DNA from: Sanderia malayensis
Lineage: Eukaryota; Cnidaria; Scyphozoa; Semaeostomeae; Pelagiidae
DNA length: 64,000 nucleotides
Assembly (NCBI GenBank): GCA_013076295.1
Contig: RQOL01000876.1
Coordinates: forward strand, 4,588,001-4,652,000
Reading direction: 5' to 3'
The position numbers were made by a program, and so were the translations under genes. The first letter of the stretch is position 1. Each line of letters begins with the position of its first letter. The notes beneath the pieces were generated by a model, which was not told the DNA's origin, searched no databases, and saw only the letters and a list, made by a program, of their open reading frames with translations. Shown one piece after another: positions 37,505-48,107 of this stretch.

Positions 37505-40500
37505 ATGCACCAGGCATCAAACAGCATCACCATTGCTGGAAGAATAATCTGCATCTTTTTCCTTGCGTGCGGCTGTCAACTGATTGCGCACACGCAGCAA
37601 CAAAGCTGTTTCTCAAAATGCGACATAAGATACGAATACTCAAAGGAAATACACGAACTGTGGAACTACAACACATGCGAGGATGTCTACAAACTTGCGT
37701 GCATTTGCAATAAATCGATTGATATTCTGTTCATTGATTTACCGCCCTACATTTACACCGATGCTGCCACAAATAAGGTTGTTGGCTTGATACCTGGTAA
37801 GTCAATCCTCACCATTCGCATGTAACGTAATGATTCGAATAAATGCCCAGGGCTTTTATTACATATTTCATTTTTAGAGGGAACGTCTATTTGAGATAGC
37901 GTTCATAGATACCGTGTGCTTCGATTACATGCCCGGGGCGTTTATTACATCTTCGCTTTTAGAGGGGACGACTATTTGAGATAGGGTTCATAGATACCGC
38001 GATGCTTCGATTACACGCCCGAGGCGTTTATTAGATCTTTCATTCTTACAGGGAACGTCTATTTGAAATAGCGTTCTTGGGTACCGCAATGCCTCGATTA
38101 AACACCCGGGGCGTTTATTAAACTTACGTAAATTTTATTAAAGCATGTATCTTGTTATCATACAGGTATCCTCGATGAAGCCTTTCAAGCGTGCTGTTTT
38201 GGATGTTCTCGCATGCGGTACCTGACACCGTTCAAAACCGCATCAGAAGCCATGCTGAGGATAAATACAGCAACGCTAATGCTGCCTGTCATAACACACT
38301 CTAGTGCCACAACGGTGGTTGCAGATACCTTCGTCAAACTGATTCCAACAAGGGGCGTTGTCTTTGTTACAAATGAGGACAAGAACAAACTGAACTTCAA
38401 TAAATTCCTCATTTCTTTTTTCTCAAATTGGAGATTGTTTTTTATCAGCTTCCTTCTGGCGGTCAATGCTGGTGTTATCATATGGATATTGGTATGAAGT
38501 TACAATAAAATTGACAATAGATCGGCCACTTCGTTAATTCTATATAACTGTGTTGCTTTGACCAGGCGCACATCCCTGTCCTCCCCTCCCCCGCAATAAA
38601 TGCCATGCTTGTGTCCAATGTCAACGTCAACAAGGGAAAGCTGTGTCCCCTCTCTTTAGAAAAAATAAGACTTTTATCTTGCATAAATTTGCTTGAGATG
38701 AACGCCTAAAAGCGTCAACTTTAGTTTTATCGGGAACTTTGTTCTGAAAACTTTTGCGTACGGCTTGCGGCCCCACTCTTATAGAATTCCTGGCTGCGTC
38801 CCTGCAAGCCCATGTGGATCACGTGTGCATTCAGCAATGGAGCTTCTCTTGTCTTTAAGCATCATGTTTTTAACTTCATATGGCAACCAAGTAGCACAAA
38901 GAGTAACAAAATGCCTGCTTCGAATTTCAGGACAGCTGGAAAAACAAAGAAGAATTCCCATCGCCATTCTATCGTGGCATTTACGAAGGAGTTTGGTGGG
39001 CGTACATTACCATGACAACAGTGGGGTATGCCATTTAGCTTGCATCTTCATTCTTCACGTTGTACGATTGCTTTTGTATCTTGGATCATTGTCCCAATGT
39101 CCCATTTTCCCCCCATTGTCCCAATGCGACTATCGTTGTATCTCTGATAATTGGTTTTTGTGTCTTGTAACATTGTACCATCCTTTTTGCACCATTGTTC
39201 TATCGCTCTTGTACCGTTAGTTTATCGCTCTTGTACTATTATGCATGTTCTTATACCATTATTTCATTATCCTTGTCCCATTTTATGTTATTGCTCACGT
39301 ACCAATACCATTGTACTGTTGTTCCTGTACCATTTCGACTGTCTTAGAATACTTCCAACCATGTGTCCTTTGACGACGTCATTCTTTCCTTATCTTTCCA
39401 CCTAGATACGGAGATAAAGCGCCAAAAACGCTGCCATCAAAAATCTTTGCAATTCTTTGGGTAACAGTGGGCATCTCAATGACTGGCATCTTCACTGCAT
39501 CTGTCATGACTGGCATGATAAACGCTTTGAATAGCGGACCGCTGAGCTTGAAAGAACTAAAGGCAACACTTTATTCTTTTCCATGCTAACCTGCTTGCTT
39601 GCCATACATATCAACGTATTGTCTTACAGTAACGCAACAAGATATCATACATGCAGGGCCACTATAAACACACATTTGCATTACTTAGGTTGGCGTCTTG
39701 AACAGCTCAAGATACGAATACTCGATCGCAGTCAGAGAAGATGCTAATGTAACAAGTAAGATAAACTTAAATTGCTTCAACTCCAAGTATCCCTGAATAC
39801 AGTACAGTACAATTTAGGTCCTTCGATGTTAAAGCATTTAGCGTGACTCGTCTTGCACATCACGTACAGTGTACGTGGTGTCAAGACAAATCATGCTTAC
39901 GATTCACTTGTGATGTTTCAGGATTTGGCACGTATACCTCCATGAAGAACGCACTGAAATCAAAAGAAATTGATGGTTCGTAGCTATTAGATATAGCATT
40001 TTACCGTAATACTAAGAATAAACACAGCGGCCGCTTACGATGCTACGCAGGACTGCAACCCAAGCACAACGCGTCGCTTGTCTGTGGATACCAGATTACA
40101 TGCACACCAAACAAAGCTAAATTCACTGTGAGTTCACGCACATGCGCAATAACACCACTTATTTCTTGCAGGCATTCTCATGGACGTGCTCATTCTGAGA
40201 TACTTTTGGGACGATCTCCGGGCAGAGATTGTCAATATCAATGCACGAAAAAATGCTGTGAAAAATTCAGAAACAGCATATGGCTTTACTTTCCCTTACG
40301 AAACAACAAATGCCACAAACAAAAACTGGTCTACCTTCCTTGCAACGTTCTTCAAAGAGAACAAAGATAACATGGAGATCTTGCTTTACAATTCCATGAA
40401 GAAACTCCCCAAAAAGGTAAGTACGATCTAAGATGTATCTTACATAATGCAGTTGACTTTCGTTGTTTCCAATAAATCGTTACTTTCCATAAGAAAACAA

Positions 40501-41618
40501 TACTAGTTTTTCAGATACAGTAAAAACCCGCATATAAGAACCAATGAATTAAGAACCTTCAGGGTGATTTTGCTGCTCAAAACAATAGACGAAACAATAG
40601 CCTATTGTCTTGAAACAATAGGCTGGATGGAAAACTTACAGGTTCTTATATGCGGGTTTTTACTGTATCTCCAATTTTTGACAAATTTGACAAAGTGAAA
40701 TTTTCGTTTCCCTTCGGAGTTCCAGATAGCGAGCTCATGCCTGACCCATCAACTATAATGGCTCAGACATTACCACGCGAAGTTAGAAAATTTGGGGCCA
40801 GTGACGCATTTTCTTGCATGTGGGTGTGGCTGAAACCGACGTAGCTAGAACGAGTGTGGCTAAAAATGAGCGTACTCGGCTCATCAGTTTACCCCCGTGT
40901 TCTAACAGCATACCTTCCCGTGCAGTTTGCGCAGCCATCGCCTCCGAGCTACATGCTAGACAATAATATTATTATAGCTATAATGATTATGCATTTCTTT
41001 TCAAAGTTGCCCAATTTCCCAGAAGACACAAAAGCCTTGCTGACGTCACCAAGCCTGATGGACCCGCTGATCATGTACTTGGGTATAGTTACGCTTGTGA
41101 TTATTGTCTTTGGGTTTATATTTGAAAAGCTGGCCACGCTGTACCAGCGATATTTGAGCAGAAAGGTAGCCAAGTGGACGACAGATATCAGTAAGTCTTC
41201 AGGTTACAGAAATGCACTGTTTACACATGCAGTTGTTTATAAAATGATAAGCACTGCGTCGTGAAAGCTGAGAAATTTCCATTGCATTGCAGGTCGAGGT
41301 ACAGGCCGTATTGTGCGCCAAATGTCAACAAAAAGCACTGCTAACAGTGATGAGAGCAAGCAGATAAAGAACGTATGGCAAAATCCAAATGTCAATAATC
41401 CAGGCAACATGCCAGTAGACAGATTCAAAGAAATACTGCAAACGATGATGGAAGAGGTAGAAGTCGAAGTGACGAATAGAATGATTGAAAAATTTTACAA
41501 GAAAGAGGATGCTACAATCACCAACAGACAATCAAACAATCGCCCAGATACTAGTTATAACTCCAAGCCTGCAGGAACAACCTTGGAGCTCAAAGAATTC
41601 AACTACACCAGAAGCTAA
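37505..41618 (+). CDS. Glutamate-receptor-family channel subunit with K+ selectivity filter (copy A)
   Basis: Exons 37505-37796, 38166-38491, 38931-39025, 39406-39562, 39689-39755, 39922-39975, 40172-40416, 40926-41190, 41293-41618; 608 aa. Exons 2-7 (326, 95, 157, 67, 54, 245 nt) have exactly the same lengths as in copy B. Features in order: signal peptide (IICIFFLACGC), Cys-rich stretch, S1-like half (IDILFIDLPPYIYTD, VGLIPGILDEA), M1 (NWRLFFISFLLAVNAGVIIW), pore helix WWAYITMT then TVGYGDK, inner helix with GIFTASVMTGM, S2-like half, last TM (YLGIVTLVIIVFGFIFEKL), ~150-residue hydrophilic tail. Intron 3 splits the first Gly codon of the filter. Intron 4 starts with GC (AAG/GCAACA): reading on meets a stop before any GT, and copy B has a normal GT at that junction. 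Tetrameric membrane channel expected; K+ flow and ligand are inferred, not shown. Confidence 0.88.
37833..38125. repeat. 86-87-bp tandem repeat (x3.3) in channel A intron 1
   Basis: Copies begin at 37833, 37920, 38006 and (partial) 38093. Each contains a GCCCGGGGCGTTTATTA-type segment and a GAACGTCTATTTGAGATAG segment. The word AAACGCCCC/GGGGCGTTT also occurs singly near 17035, 17075, 45370 and 55560, so this is probably a tandem expansion of a dispersed repeat. Confidence 0.85.
40518..40665. mobile_element. TA-flanked MITE in channel A intron 7
   Basis: The 25-bp termini starting CAGTAAAAACCCGCATATAA are perfect inverted repeats, flanked by TA on both sides. CAATAGCCTATTG-type words lie in the middle. 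A worn copy is at 56930-57078. The perfect ends suggest recent insertion. Confidence 0.85.
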
Positions 41619-42477
41619 ATTAATCCCAGCTGCTAAATTGTATGTAGCCGCACTACATCTACATCTACATCTACCGATTACTGTCTTCCTTCTATAAAGA
41701 AGATTCTGACAGGGGTGAAAGCCGGAATGGAGTGTGACAGGGGTGAAAGCCGGAATGGAGAGTGAGAGTATGATTGGCACTTTGATTGGAGTAAACCAGC
41801 CCATTATGTTAGGGGGAGTGCCCAGAAAAACTTGTACATAACTGTACATAATAAGTTGGAACATATTGCAGCACTTAGCTGCGCATGCCCTGTTTGCAGC
41901 GAATAGGTGTTCCGCGTAGAATGAGAAGATGCACACCAATTTTTTAGTTAATAACGTGGTTAATATTAGCTGGATTTCAAGACTTACAGTCCGTGCACAA
42001 TCGCATTTTTGCAACAGCCAATAGCGACTTGAATATATTTGCCCGACCTGTGGTGATTGCAGGAAAGAAAACAGCATATGCACTCTTGTACTCTGGTATT
42101 AAAATAATGCAATTCTTGTACTAAAATAAGTATGTAATAACAATTTGTATTAAATGTAAATAAATGTATATAAAACATGGCACAAGATTTGTTGCATTCT
42201 CCTTGCTCCAAGGCCCCAAAGTCAAATAAACAACAAATGCATCAATAGTAAGCACCCCCCTCCCCAAGTTCAAACATGGAATAGGATCAGGTTCAAGCAC
42301 ATCACAGAAATCCAACTTTAAAGCTCTAGTACAAGACACAGCTATTGTTTAAAAGGCAGGTACACGTTCGAGCACATGTCAGAGTCAGGGTCGAACACAG
42401 GACATCAAGATTATTGAATTGATTGCAACCAACGGTATAAAGTCTTTTGAAAATAAGTTGCTGATGACCAATATTAA
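41619..42477. other. Intergenic between channel A and the repeat-protein gene
   Basis: Convergent 3' ends. Contains a 35-bp direct duplication at about 41704-41765 (GACAGGGGTGAAAGCCGGAA twice). The minus-strand frame 41532-42083 has no domain I recognise. Confidence 0.55.
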
Positions 42478-44486
42478 TCAGTTGTAATGAGGATAAACGT
42501 GGAAGACGAAATCATGATTCCATTCTTTGCCGTTGTTAGCATCGGTGCTGTTCTTGCAAAGTCTATACTTCCAGCCACCTAAATCAAAGTCGGCATGTCC
42601 AACAGCCACGGGAATGGTCCCTTGTTTCGGATGCGAGTGTGCGTAAAACACAAAAGAGCTTGTCCAACCCTTGCCACCAGCATCTGTTCCTTGTTTGACG
42701 ATGTTTCTCAGCGTACGATTGTGCACCGCACCGGCTTCACCGACCGCGATCGCAACCGTGCCCGGGTACTGCTTTTTGAAAGCGTAAAACGAGAAATCGT
42801 GTTGATAATTTGCCTGATCATCCATTTGATCATCTTGTTGCAGCACTCGTGCGCACTTGTGCTCCTTCTCAGAACCCACCGCGACTAACCACGCAGCATC
42901 GTTTGGATAAGCGTGGAAGACAAAGTCATGCGTCCAGCCCGCATCACCGGCGAAGTGGCCTTGGGAAACGCGATATTTCCAACCGTCGCGGAAGCCCGCG
43001 TGGCCCACTGCGATAGCAATTGTCCCAGGCCTCTCTTGCTCAAACGCGTGGAAAGTAAAATCATGCGTCCAACCCAAATCACCCGCACTTGTGCCCTCGG
43101 ACACCCGATATCTGCGGTCATCGGTTTCACCTGGAAAGCAAGAAGGATCCTGCCATTGGATTATTCACAAAACAATCGAGATTTGTGAGTAAACTAATGT
43201 CCACTTATGATAATGATGACAATGAATGCCGTTTCCAATCATTCCGCCTATATTTCCCCTCCAATAAAAGCCCTGTCCTGTCAGTAAGAATTGTACTGAA
43301 TGTCACTATAGGACATTTATTCAAACTGTATTATAGTAACTGTAAGATAAATATGAAAGAAATTAGAGCATCGCTCAAATAAAGCCAAAGTAAATTGATA
43401 TAACATACCAGTATGTCCCACTGAAATTGGAATAGTACCAGGATGCGGTTCAGAGAGCCCTTTGAATGTGAAAACATGTTTGAACATGTCGTCTTGAGGC
43501 GTCAGACCTGGTACAACACGCGTCGTGTCGTACCGAGGAAACAAACCAACAGACACATGCATAAAAGAGTCAGGGTTAACAGGAAAAGCGTAAAATGAAA
43601 AATCATGCTTCCAATTGCTGCTTTCATGGAGTCCTTCATTCTCTGATAGTCTATAATTGCCATTATATATGCCATTGGATACAGAGTAGCTAACATGATA
43701 AGGCAATGTTTCAAACATTTGCTTCTCGTGCACCCAAATTATCATTTCAGTTTTCCAGCCATCATCGTAATGAGGCTCCATCTCTCTGTCATAAGCCTAG
43801 AGGAATGGTCAAGCATCTTTAAGGCATGATAACTTGACATTTCAAAAGAAACCTTTATTTACCCACAAAATGGCATCCCCAGCTTTCGACCTGACAGATT
43901 TGACATCTGACGTTTGACCGCTTCTCTAAGCTATCGGATTTTGAGACGAGTCGGGTTGGCTCATTGAGTTGGCTCGGATCGGAGAAGAAAAGAATTAGGC
44001 CTATGGCCTAGGTTTTCTAAATTCATAATTGATTGCAAAATGCCTGCAACAGTCCAAAACAACAATATTTTTCGAAATTTGTCATCGATCAATCTGCCAT
44101 ATCTTACAAAAGTAATAAAATACAGGTAAATATTAACAAGTTTTCCATAGCAATTCTAACCAAACTAATGCCACGCCCACTTTTGTCTGTGTTGTGATGC
44201 ACGTTTGCAGCACGAATTAAAATCAAAACCACAAATTTTGAAGGTATGCATTATTTTCAAATGCAAGTAATATATATATAGCAAGAAATACCTTGAAGAT
44301 TGCATGCCCAGAAATCTGCCCACTAGTTCTGTAGCATATGGATATTGGTATCAAGTTTGATGCTTCATTATCACTTGCACTGGCAAAGAAAATGAAATCT
44401 GGTTCGCTTGAAGGCTCTTGCCAATGCTGTTCTTTGCGAAATCTTACTCCATCTTTTAAATTATACACAAATATCTTCTGCCACAT
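42478..44486 (-). CDS. Unrecognised protein of ~8 tandem ~50-residue repeats
   Basis: Exons 44486-44292, 43796-43409, 43130-42478; GT-AG, phases close, 411 aa. Almost the whole protein is repeats. The best units read Y-R-V-S-x-G, then G-W-T-H-D-F-x-F-H-A-F/Y, then P-G-T-I-A-I-A-V-G-H; later units vary (WKHDFSFYAF, YQHDFSFYAF, WTSSFVFYA, WNHDFVFHVYP). Alternating hydrophobic/aromatic residues suggest beta-strands, so a beta-propeller or beta-trefoil-like fold is possible. No signal peptide or TM segment is seen. An in-frame stop precedes the chosen ATG, but a possible acceptor (TTTGTAG) just upstream means an earlier 5' exon cannot be excluded. I do not recognise the family; carbohydrate or other ligand binding would be a guess. 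Confidence 0.75.
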
Positions 44487-44884
44487 TTTACTCAGCTACA
44501 AACAGATACAGTCCGTGGACATGAACGCTGTATCTTTGACTTGACACTTCGTGGAATAACAATCAAATCATGAAATGAAAACTTCTTCGCTGTAGATCAT
44601 TGTCAGTCTTATTGGTCAATGCAAGCACCGTGCTCCTGCGCAATGCCATCTGACAACTGCCCAGTCATGCGTGACAAAAGAATAGAGATTGTCAAACGAT
44701 TAAATTTACACACCAAGTAAACAATTGTCAGAAGAACAATACGCATTAAGGTAAACAATACATATAAACATAAAATAAACAAATGATAAATAGCCTAACA
44801 GAGTCTCACTTCTTGGAATAATCGCAAGGGAGTCAATTTGTTACACTCTTCAATGCAATGCAACAAATTTGTAAGAAAATTAGC
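44487..44884. other. Short intergenic stretch
   Basis: About 400 bp between the stop of the Cys-loop receptor and the start of the repeat protein, both minus. No exon or repeat recognised. Confidence 0.5.
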
Positions 44885-47442
44885 TCAGCGATAAACAGCG
44901 AAATATATTGCCAAAAATAGGAAATAGGTGAAAGGAAACAAGTAGCGGGATATACGATCAACTATGTGGCATGTTCTTTTTTTCTCTTTGATAGTTTTGA
45001 CTTCATCTTGTTCAAAAACACCTGTGGTTGCACGATTCTGAAGCTCCAAGTCATGGCTATTCTTCTTTTTCACCAGGCGACGAAGTTTTGCAAGCTGAAA
45101 ATATTAGCAATATCATTATGAGAAATACGTGACGTAAAGATTCACTTCACACTCTGCCACATCTAAGTCTATAACTATTGGGTTTGGGGTTAGTCAGTAA
45201 AGCCCCAACGAGCATGACAATGATGAGGGAAGCAATAAGTGCATAAGAACAAATTGGCACATAAAGAAGGCGGTTGCCAAAAATTTGCAAGAGCGGCACT
45301 TGCGGATGGTGAAAAGGCACTAAATAGGTGGAAGGGCCTTCACTTAATGAAGAATAACACCAACTTTATTAAACGCCCCAAAGCGTATATTGAATATTGC
45401 ATGTTTAAGACGGGCATTTATTGGGAGAAATGTTTAGATGGACATATCATATTTGAATACAAAAGAGATATTAAATAAGAAGGAGAAGTATTTATTTCAA
45501 GGCTTACTCCGGTAACAAGTGTCTGCCTACCGTGAAAAACTTATCATCCACAGATTTTGAAGACAGGACGAGAATGTATTCCATCATGACCAAGATGATG
45601 AAAATGATGTTGACAAGAGAATACATCTCCATTGCAGTTATGTAAGGCACCATTGGTATCATGGAGGCAGTGCTGCCAAATATGAACATCGTAGAAAGGA
45701 AATTCGTGACAATCAGTGTCACTCTTGCTGGCACTGCTGTGGCAGGGATGTAAAACGTGGACCAGGAAAGGGCTACCAGAAGAGCCCCGGGAATGTACAC
45801 GTGGAACATGAAGTAAGGAAATGATCGCTCTATCTTGAAAGTGGCTTTCAATTTTGGAAAAGGCTCTGTGAAGAAAAGACGGGTAAATTGATTAATTCAT
45901 ATAATAATGAATTAATAAAAGTTATATGCAAAAAGTTGCATTTAATATAGATAATCATATGAAGAAATATTGCGAGAAACACAGGGAAAATGGAGCAACG
46001 AATTAAATAAAGGCATCAGGTTATTATTAAGGAATTAAAACATGTCAAATATGCCAAACAAACCTCCTAAGTAATGAATAATATCGGTTGATCCCTTCAC
46101 TGAAAGTACTTTGTAGCCAGAGACTTCGATTGTATCAGAATTAAAAACAACACTGTTATCTTTCCATTTGAATGTTATCTCCTTGCCGGTAAAAGCATCT
46201 AAGGAAAAAAACGCCGACATGATGGCATACTTAATTGCATAGCTATAGCTTATGCTTAAACCGATTATTGTACTAATGAAATGATAGTACAAGATGTTCG
46301 TTAAGTTAAAATCTCCGTACAGCTTTCTAAAGAAATTGCACACTCTTGACTGTCCAAAGGGTACAGCTGTAAATTCATCTGACAAGAGCATTCAAGCGTC
46401 AACCTGGAATGGAAAAAGAGAACGAAAATATTGTTATCATACTTGTCAAAAGTACAAGGTGCAGCATAAGTCTATCTGGCTGTACAGATATCAACAGCTT
46501 CTTTCTCGAAATGTAGATAGCTGTCTGATCAAGCTATCTGCATATTCGCACTCCAGCATACCTCGTACTGACGTAAACAGCTCCATTTGGGCCTATTCTT
46601 GTTTTGATGTTGTCAGTCAGGGCTTTGTGGCGCTTGGTTTCTCTTGCATTTCCTACGAATGTGTCAGGAACCCAGATGAATTTAGTCGGGTCGACGTTGT
46701 AATTGAAGATCTTGCCATCTTTGGTGTTCAGGCGCTCGTCGTGCCAAAACTGCCGCAAGAATACGTCACTTTTCAAAGTCTTAGGGAAAGAAAATGAGAA
46801 TAGTCAGTTGGGAGCTGGAAGCTGAAACTTTCCTCGCTTTTTACTGCATACAATAATATTGACAGCATGCTGATTTTCAAGCAAGCTGAGCTTTCGAATG
46901 AGCTGGTTTTCCATTGCCAATACCTATCCGAAAAGCTAAGGCACAGAGGCTTTAAAAATGTAATAATTTAAGCATATTAACAAACAATTGAATGTTGTTG
47001 CAATGGGCCATTGCACTATCTTCTACTATAATATCCTATCCATCTAAAACACTTCTGTTAGTTATAGTTACCAATGTTTTTTCGCTGATTGGGCCTAGCG
47101 CGACCAACGCAAGTTGAACCGTGATTACTGTAGGGGTACCTGTGACGTAATTAGAACGACATTGATTACAATATTGACAGATAGTTGCATGTTTTGTAGC
47201 ATGTACATTCAGACAAAAAAAAGGCTTTCAAACCATTGGTTGGTGGTAGCACAAATTTGTCATAATTTCTCGTGAGATTCTGAAGCTCTTGTCCGGCGAT
47301 TGTTGTTCCTTAGGAAAGAATAGAAGAAAACTGATAAGAAATCATCATGCACATAAAATAGATGATGCAATAAGAATTTGGTGAAGCAAACAAAAAACAA
47401 ACCTCGAGCGAACAGAAAAAGAAAGGCCGGTATGAAATACAT
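44885..47442 (-). CDS. Cys-loop ligand-gated channel subunit, GABA-A/glycine-receptor type
   Basis: Exons 47442-47403, 47308-47234, 47139-47072, 46779-46562, 46403-46321, 46198-46064, 45865-45531, 45094-44885; 387 aa. Short signal peptide (YFIPAFLFLFA), extracellular domain with FLRQFWHDERL and FIWVPDTFVGN, the Cys-loop C-QMNLQLYPLDSQE-C (13 residues between Cys), SYAFTGKEITF, M1 (VYIPGALLVALSW), M2 starting PARVTLIVTNFLST, M3, a short M3-M4 loop (~50 residues) and M4 ending at the C-terminus (YFLFLAIYFAVYR). Pro-Ala-Arg before M2 is typical of anion channels and Leu at 9' is present, so chloride permeability is inferred. An acceptor just upstream of the ATG (CTTTCCAG) implies a separate 5' UTR exon. 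I see no second pair of Cys as in glycine receptors. The ligand cannot be told. Confidence 0.9.
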
Positions 47443-48107
47443 CAACCTGGAAAGATATATGAACAGCAACTATTTTAATACTGTTAGTACATTTGTGACC
47501 AAATAAAGTGAAGTAAATGTTGTAAAAGTTTTACGACTCTAGCAGGCATATTTCGTTTATCCTTGCTCCTATCAAAGTGCGGCATGAGATAAGTACGCCG
47601 AAACTGGTAATAGACGATGAATAATATTATATTATATTTTGTTATATTATACTTTTATGCGACAAAAGCCCATATCGGATAACAAAGAAGGAGGCTGAAT
47701 GACTTAATGAAGATGAGGAAAATGAATTCAAGATTTCAATTTTTCATTGACAATATTAATTACGGGAAATTTAATAACCTGAAAGAAAGTTGCTTTGTTT
47801 CCTTTTGACAATTGACTTATTCTTCATAAACAAACACAATATTATATTATGAACAAAAATGAAAATAATATGCACTTCTTACGGATGAAATATTAAAAAT
47901 GAAGGAGTGTTTACCACACCACCAGCTCAGGTTTTACTTTCTATGAAGAATTGGTCATCCGAAAAGGGAGAAACGTCTGAGAAAAAGTTTTTGAAAGTTC
48001 AATCGAGAAATGATCTTAAAATCTGGTCTTCATGAATCGTATTAGCGTTGCATGTTTGCATACAAAGAGGAAGCAGGTAAGTAGCCAGAATTTTAACCAG
48101 CATAAAT
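47443..48107. other. Upstream region of the Cys-loop receptor
   Basis: AT-rich. It should include the receptor's 5' UTR intron and perhaps its promoter. No exon recognised. Confidence 0.5.

Noticed and set aside
38765..39220. Plus-strand ORF of 151 codons
   Set aside because: Overlaps channel A exon 3 in another frame and runs into low-complexity intron (CCATTGTCCCA-type) sequence.
41532..42083. Minus-strand ORF of 183 codons
   Set aside because: Its first part is antisense to the last channel A exon; no recognisable domain and no exon context.
42595..43188. Plus-strand ORFs of 68-97 codons
   Set aside because: Antisense shadows of the repeat-protein exon 42478-43130; the repetitive codons keep other frames open.
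46294..46797. Plus-strand ORF of 167 codons
   Set aside because: Antisense to two exons and one intron of the Cys-loop receptor; no domain.
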